Positions 1 to 8,429 of a DNA stretch of 64,000 nucleotides are shown here, piece by piece; within the stretch, counting starts at the first letter, position 1, and the number at the start of each line of letters is the position of its first letter. Made by a program: the position numbers and the translations under genes. The DNA comes from Eleftheria terrae (GTDB taxonomy: Bacteria > Pseudomonadota > Gammaproteobacteria > Burkholderiales > Burkholderiaceae_C): the NCBI RefSeq assembly GCF_030419005.1, contig NZ_CP106951.1, forward strand, positions 3,596,001 through 3,660,000, in the 5' to 3' direction. The notes under the pieces were generated by a model, which was given only the letters and a program-made list of their open reading frames with translations, searched no databases and had not been told where the DNA came from.

Positions 1-1439
1 CCTTCCTCGCCATAGGCGTGCTGGTCGCCGAACAGGCTCTTCTTCCAGCCACCGAAGCCGTGCCAGGCCATCGGCACCGGGATGGGCACGTTGATGCCGA
101 CCATGCCGACCTGGATGCGGCGCGCGAACTCCCGCGCCACATGGCCGTCTCGGGTGTAGCAGGCGACGCCATTGCCGAACTCGTGGGCATTCACCAGCTC
201 GACCGCTTCGGCGAAGTCGTTCACGCGCACACAGGACAGCACCGGCCCGAAGATCTCTTCCCGGTAGATGCGCATCTGCGGCGTCACATGGTCGAACAGC
301 GTGCCGCCGATCCAGAAGCCCTGCTCATGCCCCGGCACCTTCAGGCCGCGGCCGTCGACGACCAGGCGGGCGCCACTGTTCACGCCGTCCTCGATGTAGC
401 CGCAAATGCGATCGAGCGCCTGCCGCGAGACGATGGGGCCCATCTCGGCATCGGGCTCCATGCCGTTCTTGATCTTGAGCTGGCGGGCCCGCTCGGCCAG
501 GCGCGGCACGATGCGGTCGGCCACGTCGCCCACCAGCACCGCCACCGAGATGGCCATGCAGCGCTCCCCCGCCGAGCCGTAGGCGGCGCCCACCAGGGCA
601 TCCACCGCCTGCTCCATGTCGGCGTCGGGCATCACCACCATGTGGTTCTTGGCACCGCCCAGGGCTTGCACGCGCTTGCCGAAGTGGGCGCCTCGCTCGT
701 AGAGGTACTGCGCGATCGGGGTGGAGCCGACGAAGCTCAGCGCCTTCACGCCGGGATGCTCGAGCAGCGCGTCCACGGCCACCTTGTCGCCCTGCACCAC
801 GTTGAAGGCTCCGTCGGGCAGGCCGGCCTGCTTCAGCAGCTCGGCCATGAAGAGGGCGGCCGAAGGGTCGCGCTCGCTCGGCTTGAGCACGAAGGTGTTG
901 CCGCAGGCCAGGGCCAGCGGAAACATCCAGCACGGCACCATGCAGGGGAAATTGAAGGGCGTGATGCCGGCCACCACGCCCAGCGGCTGCCGCAGCGTCC
1001 AGTTGTCGATGCCGGTGGAGACCTGGTCGGTGTAGTCGCCCTTGAGCAGCTGCGGAATGCCGCAAGCGAACTCCACCACGTCGATGCCACGCGAGACCTC
1101 GCCCTGGGCGTCGCTGAACACCTTGCCATGCTCGCTGGTGATGAGGGCGGCCAGCGTGTCGCGGTGCTGGTTCAGCAGCTCCAGGAACTTCAGCATCACG
1201 CGGGCGCGCCGGATCGGCGGCGTCTCCGCCCATGCCGGGAAGGCCGCTTGCGCGGCTGCGACCGCGGCGGCCACGTCCTCGGCCGAGGCCATCCTCACCT
1301 GGCGGGCCACCTCGCCGGTGGCCGGGTTGAACACGTCCTGGACGCGTTCGCCATGGCCCGGGGCCAGTCGGCCGTCGATCCAGTGCTGCACGGTGGTGGA
1401 CACGGACGGGGGGGAAGACGGGAGATCGGATGCGCCCAC
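1..1439 (-). CDS. mmsA: CoA-acylating methylmalonate-semialdehyde dehydrogenase (partial, 3' end outside window)
   Basis: This aldehyde dehydrogenase converts (methyl)malonate semialdehyde to propionyl-/acetyl-CoA with NAD+ in valine, inositol and beta-alanine breakdown. About 479 residues are visible and the frame is still open at base 1, so the last few dozen residues lie outside. Family motifs are [18 protein letters not shown], the NAD-binding LSFVGSTPI and the catalytic cysteine in [10 protein letters not shown] (about residue 294). The start is GTG at 1439, preceded by AAGGAG at good spacing. It is divergent from a LysR gene, with a perfect inverted repeat between them at 1529-1552, which suggests that regulator controls it. 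The identification as MmsA rather than another ALDH rests on the cysteine context and the N-terminal WIDG start and is strong. Confidence 0.93.
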   Translation of the reverse strand, partial: MGASDLPSSPPSVSTTVQHWIDGRLAPGHGERVQDVFNPATGEVARQVRMASAEDVAAAVAAAQAAFPAWAETPPIRRARVMLKFLELLNQHRDTLAALITSEHGKVFSDAQGEVSRGIDVVEFACGIPQLLKGDYTDQVSTGIDNWTLRQPLGVVAGITPFNFPCMVPCWMFPLALACGNTFVLKPSERDPSAALFMAELLKQAGLPDGAFNVVQGDKVAVDALLEHPGVKALSFVGSTPIAQYLYERGAHFGKRVQALGGAKNHMVVMPDADMEQAVDALVGAAYGSAGERCMAISVAVLVGDVADRIVPRLAERARQLKIKNGMEPDAEMGPIVSRQALDRICGYIEDGVNSGARLVVDGRGLKVPGHEQGFWIGGTLFDHVTPQMRIYREEIFGPVLSCVRVNDFAEAVELVNAHEFGNGVACYTRDGHVAREFARRIQVGMVGINVPIPVPMAWHGFGGWKKSLFGDQHAYGEE

Positions 1440-1528
1440 GACGGCTCCTTCCTGTGAGAGGGGATGGGATGAGAGTGAGCACAGTCTAGGTGGCGCCCCG
1501 GGCTTTGAGAATGCCAACGAGCTGATTA

Positions 1529-1552
1529 CATTGTTCAGCATCCTGAACAATG
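1529..1552. promoter_or_regulatory. Perfect inverted repeat between mmsA and LysR gene (candidate operator)
   Basis: Arms CATTGTTCAG (1529-1538) and CTGAACAATG (1543-1552) are perfectly complementary around a 4-base spacer. The element lies in the divergent promoter region and fits a dimeric regulator site, probably that of the adjacent LysR protein. It overlaps a possible ATG at 1550, which argues for the later LysR start at 1574. Confidence 0.6.
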
Positions 1553-1573
1553 GCCGACTTCCGGCCGCCCCTC

Positions 1574-2512
1574 ATGAGCGCCCACCAGATCGCACCCGTC
1601 CTGGCCGACCTGCACCTGCTGACCGTGCTGGCCGAGACCCGCAGCTTCACCCAGGCCGCCCGCCGCCTGGGCGTGTCCAAGGCGTCGGTCAGCGGCCGGG
1701 TGGCCGACCTGGAGCGGGCGGCCGGCGTGCCGCTGGTGCGCCGCACGACCCGTTCGGTGGGTCTGACCGAGGCTGGCCAGCAATTGGTGGCCGACATCCA
1801 GGCCTCGTTCACCCGCATCGAGCAGAGCTTCGCCAGCGTGCGCGACCTGGCCGGCACGCCGCGCGGCCTGGTGCGGGTGACGGCGCCGGTGGCGCTCGGG
1901 CGGCAGCACGTCGCGCCGACCCTGCCTGCCTTCCTGCGCCGCTATCCCGAGATCCGGCTCGAGATCGAGCTGAGCGACCGCTTCGTCAACCTCGCCCAGG
2001 AAGGCTTCGACCTGGCCATACGCCACACCCAGGCACCGCCGGAGACCCATGTGGCCTGGCCGCTGTGCTGCACCCGCTCCCTGCTCGTGGCGCACGCCGA
2101 TTACCTGGCGCGCCGCCCCGCCCCGCAGCAGCCGGCCGAGCTGGCCGCGCACGACTGCCTGCTGTACCTGCGCGACAGCGGCGCACAGAGCTGGTCTTTC
2201 GAGCGCCAGCTCGGCCGCCGGCCGGCCGAGCGCGTCAGCGTCCCCGTCAGCGGCCCGCTGAAGGCCAACAACAGCGAGGTGCTGCGCGAAGCGGTGCTGG
2301 GCGGGCTGGGCATCGGGCTGCTGCCCGATTTCAGTGCCCTGTCCGGGCTGCGCTCCGGGCAGCTGCGGCAGCTGTTGCCCGAGTGGCGTCCGGTCGGCTT
2401 CTTCGGCGAGCGGCTGTTCGCCATCCGGCCCTGGAGCGCCCAGGTGCCGCGTGCGGTGCAGTGCTTCGTCGACCACCTTCGCGGCGCGCTGGCCGGCGGC
2501 TTCGGCCAGTGA
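1574..2512 (+). CDS. LysR family transcriptional regulator
   Basis: This is a DNA-binding regulator with an N-terminal winged helix-turn-helix (FTQAARRLGVSKASVSGRV, roughly residues 25-45) and a LysR substrate-binding domain filling the rest of its 312 residues. The segment PLVRRTTRSVGLTEAG after the HTH is typical of the CrgA-like LysR branch. An upstream in-frame ATG at 1550 would add eight residues but sits inside an inverted repeat, so 1574 is preferred; neither start has a clear ribosome binding site. It is divergent from mmsA, the most likely target. The inducer is unknown. Confidence 0.88.
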   Translation: MSAHQIAPVLADLHLLTVLAETRSFTQAARRLGVSKASVSGRVADLERAAGVPLVRRTTRSVGLTEAGQQLVADIQASFTRIEQSFASVRDLAGTPRGLVRVTAPVALGRQHVAPTLPAFLRRYPEIRLEIELSDRFVNLAQEGFDLAIRHTQAPPETHVAWPLCCTRSLLVAHADYLARRPAPQQPAELAAHDCLLYLRDSGAQSWSFERQLGRRPAERVSVPVSGPLKANNSEVLREAVLGGLGIGLLPDFSALSGLRSGQLRQLLPEWRPVGFFGERLFAIRPWSAQVPRAVQCFVDHLRGALAGGFGQ

Positions 2513-2542
2513 AGCGGCAGTGGACGAGGTCCGCAGAGCAGG

Positions 2543-2575
2543 CAAAAAAAGAGCCCACCCGGAGGCCGGGCGGGC
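2543..2575 (-). terminator. Rho-independent terminator of the minus-strand RNA
   Basis: The stem GCCCGCCCGG / CCGGGTGGGC (2575-2553, one G-U type mismatch) is followed by seven U on the minus strand (2550-2544). On the plus strand the hairpin is not followed by a T run. It therefore terminates a transcript coming from 2580-2760, not the LysR gene. Confidence 0.75.
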
Positions 2576-2760
2576 TTCAAGTCCTCAATAGGACGTCGTT
2601 GGGAGCAGGTGGTCTTGTCGCGCCTTGTAGCGCTCTGGGGCGCTTGAAGACACGTGCCGAATTGAGAGAATCCCAGTTCCGTGTGACAGCTACTGGGAAG
2701 CAACTGTACTGTCCGCCCGCGGACACAACATCCCTCAGATAGGGGAGGAAGCCAGATTGC
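2543..2760 (-). ncRNA. Putative structured small RNA with terminator
   Basis: Read on the minus strand, this non-coding stretch folds into a closing stem (TCCTC 2749-2745 with GAGGA 2586-2582, and GTTG 2729-2726 with CAAC 2601-2598). The stem encloses three hairpins: TGTCCG/CGGACA (2725-2710), TCCCAGT/ACTGGGA (2698-2671) and GTCTT..GCGCC/GGCGC..AAGAC (2651-2612). A strong terminator hairpin with seven U follows. The open frame across it lacks the GC-rich third positions of local genes and gives a protein-unlike product. Size and closed long-stem layout resemble 6S RNA, but I could not match the conserved 6S sequence. It lies downstream of the LysR gene and upstream of uspA. The 5' end is approximate. 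Confidence 0.55.
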
Positions 2761-2950
2761 TGCACGGCGGCCTCAAAAAAATTGCAAGCTTTGGTTACTG
2801 TGCTGCGTAGCAGGCCACATGGCGGATCACGTGGCATCGTCGCATCGCCGGCCCTGCCGGACGCGGGGCGCTTGACGCGCATCAAGCAGACGCCGGGGGG
2901 CCGTGAGATGCTGCGCAGCATTCGACATATCCATTGAAAGGAAGCAGGCG

Positions 2951-3373
2951 ATGAAGATCCTGATTGCGGCGGACGGCAGTGAGTACACCCAGCACATGCT
3001 GGACTACCTGGCCACGCACGAAGATGCTTTCGGCCCGGGCCAGGAGTTCACGGTGCTGACCGTCGTGCCGGCCGTGCCGCCGCGGGCGGCCGCCGTCATC
3101 GACAAGCAGACCTTGACCGAGTACTACAGCGACGAGGCCGAGAAGGTGCTGCAACCGGTGCGGGCCTTCCTGGAGGCGCGCGGCCGCAAGGCCAGCACCT
3201 GCTTCGAGGTGGGCCATCCCGCCGAGGCGATTGCCAAGACCGCCGAGAAGGGCCAGTTCGGCATGGTGGTGATGGGCTCGCATGGCCATTCGGCCTTGCG
3301 CAACCTGGTGCTCGGCTCGGTGGCCACCAATGTGCTGGCGCACTGCAAGGTGCCTGTGCTGCTGATTCGCTGA
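2951..3373 (+). CDS. Universal stress protein, UspA family
   Basis: This is a 140-residue single-domain Usp protein. It begins KILIAADGSEYTQHMLDYL and ends with the nucleotide-binding loop MGSHGHSALRNLVLGSVATNVLAH, matching the G-2X-G-9X-G(S/T) pattern of ATP-binding Usp proteins. The last strand is VPVLLIR. An open frame extends upstream to 2903, but the ATG at 2951 is preceded by AAGGAAG at suitable spacing and starts where the family starts. Such proteins act in the cytoplasm during starvation or stress. It stands alone with no operon partner. Confidence 0.92.
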   Translation: MKILIAADGSEYTQHMLDYLATHEDAFGPGQEFTVLTVVPAVPPRAAAVIDKQTLTEYYSDEAEKVLQPVRAFLEARGRKASTCFEVGHPAEAIAKTAEKGQFGMVVMGSHGHSALRNLVLGSVATNVLAHCKVPVLLIR

Positions 3374-3466
3374 AGCTCCTCCCGGCTCCGCCGCGGCTGG
3401 GCCGGGCATGCGGGCGGTGGAAGCCGGTCGCGCCCGGCGCTGAGTGCCAGGGCGGGCGCCGCAGGT

Positions 3467-3664
3467 TCAGTCGGCCGGATCACCGAAGCCGGTGGTGGCC
3501 AACTCGCGGCGGATGGGCGGCATGTCGGCGGCCAGCCGCATCTCCAGCGCCAGCTCGGTGCCCTGATCGGCAGGGTCCTGCCCCCGCGTCTCGCCGCGGT
3601 GCGACGGCATGCGGTCGCGTTGCAGGAAGGGGTGCAGCCATGCAGGGAAATGGAATCGGCCCAT
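3467..3664 (-). CDS. Small hypothetical protein (65 aa)
   Basis: This is a 65-residue open frame, hydrophilic after an aromatic start (MGRFHFPAWLHPFLQ). A GAGG sits about eight bases ahead of the ATG. It has no signal peptide, membrane segment or recognised motif. It lies between uspA (convergent) and the phoD-like gene (same strand, about 130 bases upstream). It could be a genuine small gene or chance; the ribosome binding site and uncluttered strand favour a gene. Confidence 0.45.
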   Translation of the reverse strand: MGRFHFPAWLHPFLQRDRMPSHRGETRGQDPADQGTELALEMRLAADMPPIRRELATTGFGDPAD

Positions 3665-3792
3665 GATGAAACCTCGCTGTCAGGGCACTGGATGGCTTTC
3701 AGTGTGCGCTGTCTTCAAGCCGGATGCGCAGCGAGTTGCGGTTGAAAAGCGGTGCAGTTCACGCGGATGCCCGGCGGCTGCGGTCGGCCGCT

Positions 3793-5370
3793 TCAAAGGT
3801 CGGCCTGCACCCCGGCATGGCCACGTTCCACGACAAAGGCCGCCTGGGTGTACAGGCGGGCCGCTTCGGCCACCGGGAAGGCGGTGGCGCGGAATTCGCA
3901 GCGCGCCTGCCGCGGCGTCAACTCCAGCACCGCATAGCCCCGTTCATCGCCGCGCGCGTGCAGCAGGTCGGGATTGGCGCTGCGGATGAGGGCGGTTGCC
4001 ACGCCGGGCAGCCCGCGGGAGGTGAGCGAGCTGGTGACGAACTCGCTGGCCACGATGGGCGAACCGGGGTCGTTGGGCGCTGCTCGCAGTTGCGCGGCCA
4101 CGTGCCGGTGCACGTCGCCGCCGAGGGCGATGACGTCCTGCACGCCGCCTCGTGCAATACCGCGCAGGAGCCGCTCGCGGGCTGCCGGATAGCCGTCCCA
4201 GGCATCGCTGTAGATGCTGCGCCCGAAGGGCGTGTCGACGCCCCAGCTGCTGATCTGGCTGGCCTGGCCGATGAGTTTCCAGCTGCGCAGGCTGTGCTGC
4301 AGGCCGCTGTCCAGCCAGCGCTCCTGCTCGGCACCGAAGACGCTGCGGCCCGGGTCGGCGACCGAGGCGCAACGGCTCAGCAGGCGTCCGCCGCCGTTGG
4401 GGCCGTCCTCGCCGCAGGCCTGCGGGCTGCGGAATTGCCGGGCGTCCAGCGTCCACAGCTCGGCCAGCCGGCCCCAGGCATAGCGGTCGTGGATGCGCAT
4501 GGCCGGCCCGTTCGGCGCGCGCCCCGGCGCGATCGGCAGGTGCTCGAAATAGGCCTTGTAGGCCACCGCCCGGCGCATCAGGAAGCTGTGCGGGTCGCCG
4601 CCGAAGCGCGAATGGTCGGCGGCATAGTCGTTTTCCACCTCATGGTCGTCCCAGGTCAGGATCCAGGGGTGGGCCGCGTGCGCGGCACGCAGGTGCGGGT
4701 CCAGCTTGTAGGTCGCGTGACGGCGCCGGAAGGCGTCCAGCCGGGTCGGCGTGCGGCCCTCGTGCCGGCGCACCATGTAGGTCGGGTTGCTGGTCTCGTA
4801 GATGTAGTCGCCGACGAACAGCACGAAGTCGAGGTCGCGTGCCGCCAGCTCCCGGTGCGCCGCGTAGTGGCCTTGCTCGTAGTGCTGGCACGAGGCGAGC
4901 GCCAGGCGCAGGCGCTGCACGGGTGCATCTTCCGCGGGCGCGGTGCGCGTGCGCCCGATGGGGCTCACGGCATCGCCACAGATGAAGCGGTAGAAATACA
5001 CGCGCCCGCTTTCCAGCCGGTCCACCTGCACGTGCACGCTGTGCGCGTGCTCGGGCCGCGCCAGCTGCTCGCCGGCACGCACCGGCCGGCTGAAGTGCTC
5101 GTCATCGGCCAGCTCCCAGCGCACCGCCAGCGGCGTCGGCCGCAGGCCGCCGCCCGGCTCGTAGGGCCGCGGAGCAAGCCGGGTCCACAGCACGATCGAG
5201 TCGGGGCGCGGCATGCCGCTGGCCACACCGAGCGTGAAGGGATAGTCGGCGAAGGAGCGCTCCGACGGGTCCGGCAGCGGCCCTTGCCCCGGTGAGGAAC
5301 CGAACAGGCTGCCAAGCGCAAGCGCAGCCGCGCTGCGGCCAAGCTGGGTGAGCAGGGTACGGCGCTGCAC
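3793..5370 (-). CDS. PhoD-like alkaline phosphatase / phosphodiesterase, exported
   Basis: This is a 525-residue metallophosphatase of the PhoD family, which releases phosphate from phosphomono- and diesters outside the cytoplasm. The GTG start at 5370 lies two bases after the upstream argP stop. The N terminus (QRRTLLTQLGRSAAALALGS) carries twin arginines and a hydrophobic stretch, fitting Tat export as known for PhoD. An N-terminal PhoD domain (TLGVASGMPRPDSIVLWTRL) is followed by metal-ligand motifs FVGDYIYE, WDDHEVEND and ALGGDVHRH. A longer frame reaching 5709 only reads through argP out of frame. It is likely co-transcribed with the regulator upstream. No Pho box was identified. Confidence 0.9.
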   Translation of the reverse strand: MQRRTLLTQLGRSAAALALGSLFGSSPGQGPLPDPSERSFADYPFTLGVASGMPRPDSIVLWTRLAPRPYEPGGGLRPTPLAVRWELADDEHFSRPVRAGEQLARPEHAHSVHVQVDRLESGRVYFYRFICGDAVSPIGRTRTAPAEDAPVQRLRLALASCQHYEQGHYAAHRELAARDLDFVLFVGDYIYETSNPTYMVRRHEGRTPTRLDAFRRRHATYKLDPHLRAAHAAHPWILTWDDHEVENDYAADHSRFGGDPHSFLMRRAVAYKAYFEHLPIAPGRAPNGPAMRIHDRYAWGRLAELWTLDARQFRSPQACGEDGPNGGGRLLSRCASVADPGRSVFGAEQERWLDSGLQHSLRSWKLIGQASQISSWGVDTPFGRSIYSDAWDGYPAARERLLRGIARGGVQDVIALGGDVHRHVAAQLRAAPNDPGSPIVASEFVTSSLTSRGLPGVATALIRSANPDLLHARGDERGYAVLELTPRQARCEFRATAFPVAEAARLYTQAAFVVERGHAGVQADL

Positions 5371-5372
5371 GG

Positions 5373-6317
5373 TCAGTCGCACCCTGCGGCGGCTGCACCC
5401 TGTGGCGACGCCAGGTCTCGCCCTGCGCCGGCCAGCAGCGCTTCGCCGATGCGATCCAGCAGGGCGGCGCGTGCCTGTGGCCGCTGCTCGCTGCCCAGCT
5501 TCCATTGGTGCCAGTGCAACGCCACCTCGATGCAGACCTCGCGGTGCAACTGCACCAGCTCGCCGCTGGCCAGCCAGTCGCGCACCTGCAACTCCGGCAC
5601 CACGCCGACGCCCCAGCCCATCAGGACGGCCCGTGCATACGCCTCGGACGACGGCACGAAGCGGTCGCGCAGGCGCGGTGCGCGCAGCCCGAAGGCGCGT
5701 CCGACCCACTGTGCCTGCATGTCGTCCTTGCGGTTGAAGACGAGGAAGGGCACGTGCGCGAAGTTGGCATGCGTCAGGCCTTGCGGCAGCTCCCGCGCCA
5801 CGAAGGCCGGACTGGCCACGGCGATGTAGCGCATCACCCCGAGCGGCACGACCCGGCAGCCACGCAAGGCCTGCTGCACCGTCGAGACGCAGCCCAGCAC
5901 GGCGCCCTGGCGCAGCCAGTCGTGGGTGAAGTCCTGGTCATCCACCACCAGTTCGAGCGAGACGCCCTGCTGCACCAGCGGATCCAGTGCCGGCAGCACC
6001 CAGGTGGCCAGGCTGTCGGCGTTCACCGCAATGGGCAGGCGCTCGTCCGGCGTGGCGCTTTCCTCCAGCTCGCGCGCCACGTCGGCCCGCAGCGCCTGCC
6101 ATTGGCGGGCGAACCGCAGCAGCACCTTGCCGGGCTCGGTAAGCCGCAGCGGGCGTGCGCGCACCACCAGCAGCTGGCCCACCTGCTGTTCCAGTGCACG
6201 CAGGCGCTGCGACACCGCCGACTGGGTGATGGACAGCCGCGCTGCGGCCCGCTCGAAGCTGCCTTCGTCGACCAGGGCGGCCAGGCAGTCGAGCGACGCG
6301 GGATCAAAATCGTGCAT
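5373..6317 (-). CDS. argP: LysR-type regulator of arginine/lysine export, ArgP family
   Basis: ArgP (IciA) activates the exporter gene argO in response to basic amino acids. This protein has the ArgP-type N terminus (DPASLDCLAALVDEGSFERAAARLSITQSAVSQRLRALE) with its winged HTH, followed by a LysR effector domain. It is divergent from an ArgO/LysE-type gene 73 bases away, the arrangement expected for this regulator and target. The start at 6317 (MHDFDP) is preferred over 6350 because family members begin a few residues before the HTH. Its stop is followed after two bases by the start of the PhoD-like gene. Confidence 0.9.
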   Translation of the reverse strand: MHDFDPASLDCLAALVDEGSFERAAARLSITQSAVSQRLRALEQQVGQLLVVRARPLRLTEPGKVLLRFARQWQALRADVARELEESATPDERLPIAVNADSLATWVLPALDPLVQQGVSLELVVDDQDFTHDWLRQGAVLGCVSTVQQALRGCRVVPLGVMRYIAVASPAFVARELPQGLTHANFAHVPFLVFNRKDDMQAQWVGRAFGLRAPRLRDRFVPSSEAYARAVLMGWGVGVVPELQVRDWLASGELVQLHREVCIEVALHWHQWKLGSEQRPQARAALLDRIGEALLAGAGRDLASPQGAAAAGCD

Positions 6318-6390
6318 AAGTAAAGCTAATGTAACGCGATGGATATTCATCTCGCTTCACCCGGGCCCGCCGTCTGCCGAGAATGCCGGC

Positions 6391-7044
6391 ATGCCCGCAG
6401 TTTTGACACCCGCCACTGACGCCGCGTTCGCCGCGGCCGGCCTGCAGGGCTTGTTGACGATGGGTGGGTTGATCGTCGCCATCGGCGCGCAGAACGCGCT
6501 GGTGCTGCGGCAGGGGCTGGCGCGCTCGCATGTCGGCGTGGTGGTGGCCTTGTGCACCTTGTCCGACTGGCTGCTGACGGTGGTCGGGGTGTACGGCCTT
6601 GGCCGCTTGATCGCTGCCTCGCCGCTGTTCCTGGAGATCTGTCGCTTCGGCGGCGCGGCCTTCCTGGCGCTGTACGCGCTGCGGGCGGCGCGACGTGCCT
6701 GGAGCGGGCCGGCGGCCGCCCTGGTGGGCACCGGCACCGTGCAGCGCCTCGGCCCCACGGTGGCGGCGACGCTGGCGATGACCTACCTCAACCCGCATGT
6801 CTATCTCGACACGGTGGTGCTGATGGGCACCCTGGGCGCGCAGCATGCGGCCACGGCCCGCCTGGCCTTTGTGCTCGGCGCGGGGCTTGCATCGCTGCTG
6901 TGGTTCTCGGTGCTGGGCTTCGGCTCGCTGGCCGCGGCACGCTGGCTGCGGCAGCCGGGCGTGTGGCGCGCCATCGACCTCGGCATTGCCGGCGTGATGG
7001 GCTGGATGGCGCTGCAACTGGCCCTGCGACCTCTCGATATCTGA
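6391..7044 (+). CDS. argO: LysE/ArgO family basic amino acid exporter
   Basis: This is a 217-residue inner-membrane protein with about six hydrophobic segments and the LysE-family signatures GLIVAIGAQNALVLRQGL near the N terminus and MTYLNPHVYLDTVVLMG in the middle. It exports arginine or lysine to prevent overload. It is divergent from argP, which should activate it. The dadA gene follows 30 bases later on the same strand, so the two may form an amino-acid handling operon. The start at 6391 was chosen because the family's first membrane segment begins about 15 residues later. Confidence 0.93.
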   Translation: MPAVLTPATDAAFAAAGLQGLLTMGGLIVAIGAQNALVLRQGLARSHVGVVVALCTLSDWLLTVVGVYGLGRLIAASPLFLEICRFGGAAFLALYALRAARRAWSGPAAALVGTGTVQRLGPTVAATLAMTYLNPHVYLDTVVLMGTLGAQHAATARLAFVLGAGLASLLWFSVLGFGSLAAARWLRQPGVWRAIDLGIAGVMGWMALQLALRPLDI

Positions 7045-7074
7045 AATCTACCCAGCACACACAAGGAGCTTGTC

Positions 7075-8391
7075 ATGCGGGTCATCGTTCTGGGCGCCGG
7101 CATCATCGGCGTGAGCACAGCCTGGTACCTGAAGCAGGCCGGGCACGACGTGGTGGTGGTCGACCGCCAGGCCGACGCTGCCTTGGAGACCAGCTTCGCC
7201 AATGGCGCCCAGATCTCGGTCTGCTTCTGCGAGCCCTGGGCCAGCGCGGATGCACCGCTGAAGGTGCTGAAATGGCTGGCGCGGGACGATTCTCCGCTGC
7301 TCTTCCGTCCCAAGCTCGACCCGCAGCAATGGCGCTGGGGCCTGAGCTTCCTGCTGCAATGCAGCGATTCGGCCTTCGAGCGCAATGTGCGCCAGCTGGT
7401 GGCCCTCGGGCGCTACAGCCATGAAGCGCTGAAGGCGCTGGTGGCCGAAACCGGCATCGAATACCAGCGGCTGGAGCGCGGCATCCTGCATTTCTTCTCC
7501 TCGCAGAAGGACTTCGAGGCCGGTGCGGCCGGTGCCGAGCTGATGCGCAGCTACGGCGTCGACCGCAAGGTGCTGTCGCGCGAAGAGGTGCTCAGGATCG
7601 AGCCGGCGCTCGGCAGCTTCCAGCGCAACATCTTTGGTGGCACCTACACGCCGAGCGATGAATCCGGCGACGCTCGCGTCTTCACGCAGGCGCTGGCGCG
7701 CCGTTGCGAGGCGCTCGGCGTGCAGTTCCTCTACGAGCACGACATCCTGGCGCTGGACGCCGAGGGCGGGCGCGTCAGCCGCGTGCGGCTGCGCGACCGG
7801 CGCACCGGCCAACCGGTGGTGCTGCAGGCGGACAGCTTCGTCGCGGCCCTCGGCTCCTACACCGCGCCGCTGCTGCGGCCGCTGGGCGTGCCGCTCAACA
7901 TCTACCCGGCCAAAGGCTACTCCGCGACGCTGCGGCTGAAGCACCCGGAGCGCGCCAGCATGGTCAGCCTGCTGGACGATTCGCGCAAGATCGCCATTTC
8001 GCGCCTGGGCGACCACATCCGCATCGCCGGCACGGCCGAGCTGGCCGGCTTCGACACCCGGCTCGACACGCCCACCGCCCGCGTTCGCTGCGAGGCACTG
8101 GTGCGTCGCTATGAAGAGCTGTTCCCCGGTGTTGCCGACGCCAGCGAGCCGAACTACTGGACCGGCCTGCGACCCAGCACGCCCACCAACATCCCTTACA
8201 TCGGGCGCACCCGGCTGCCCAATCTCTGGGTCAACGCGGGACACGGCACGCTCGGCTGGACACACGGTGCCGGCTCGGGCCGTGCACTGGCCGAGTTGAT
8301 GAACGGCCGGCGCCCGGCACTCGACTTCGGCTTCCTGGACGCCGGCGGCACCGCCTCGCCGACCCGCCGCGACGCCCGCGTGGCGGCCTGA
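7075..8391 (+). CDS. dadA: D-amino acid dehydrogenase, small subunit (FAD)
   Basis: DadA oxidises D-amino acids (classically D-alanine from catabolic alanine racemization) to keto acids and ammonia, passing electrons to the respiratory chain. The 438-residue protein starts with the Rossmann motif VIVLGAGIIGVSTAWYL. It has the DAO family segments TSFANGAQISVCFCEPWA and GLRPSTPTNIPYIGRT and the C-terminal FAD-contacting NLWVNAGHGTLGWT. The length matches DadA (about 430). CACAAGGAGCTTGTC precedes the ATG. It follows the ArgO gene on the same strand. The stop codon lies in a hairpin shared with the convergent LysR gene. Confidence 0.93.
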   Translation: MRVIVLGAGIIGVSTAWYLKQAGHDVVVVDRQADAALETSFANGAQISVCFCEPWASADAPLKVLKWLARDDSPLLFRPKLDPQQWRWGLSFLLQCSDSAFERNVRQLVALGRYSHEALKALVAETGIEYQRLERGILHFFSSQKDFEAGAAGAELMRSYGVDRKVLSREEVLRIEPALGSFQRNIFGGTYTPSDESGDARVFTQALARRCEALGVQFLYEHDILALDAEGGRVSRVRLRDRRTGQPVVLQADSFVAALGSYTAPLLRPLGVPLNIYPAKGYSATLRLKHPERASMVSLLDDSRKIAISRLGDHIRIAGTAELAGFDTRLDTPTARVRCEALVRRYEELFPGVADASEPNYWTGLRPSTPTNIPYIGRTRLPNLWVNAGHGTLGWTHGAGSGRALAELMNGRRPALDFGFLDAGGTASPTRRDARVAA

Positions 8392-8429
8392 GCCACAGGC
8401 GGCGAGCCAGCGCTGGCCGCCTGCGGCTC
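8390..8429. terminator. Hairpin shared by two convergent gene ends
   Basis: The arms GAGCCACAGGCGG (8390-8402) and CCGCCTGCGGCTC (8417-8429) pair with a single mismatch. They overlap the stop codons of dadA and of the convergent LysR gene. There is no T run on either strand, so it is a weak or Rho-assisted terminator, or an RNA 3'-end stabiliser. Confidence 0.4.

Noticed and set aside
325..1482. 385-codon minus-strand frame over the start region
   Set aside because: It is a shadow of mmsA in another frame; its Arg/Gly-rich product has no family features, while the frame through 1-1439 gives a clean aldehyde dehydrogenase.
2543..2760. Firm identification of the structured RNA as 6S, tmRNA, SRP or RNase P RNA
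   Set aside because: tmRNA, SRP and RNase P signatures are absent, and I could not match conserved 6S sequence, so only a generic structured RNA is called.
2577..2921. 114-codon minus-strand open frame downstream of the LysR gene
   Set aside because: It lacks GC-rich third positions and family features, and the sequence is better explained as a structured RNA with its own terminator.
3724..5295. 523-codon plus-strand frame opposite the PhoD-like gene
   Set aside because: Antisense shadow of a clearly conserved phosphatase; the product is an Ala/Arg/Gly/His-rich string without motifs.
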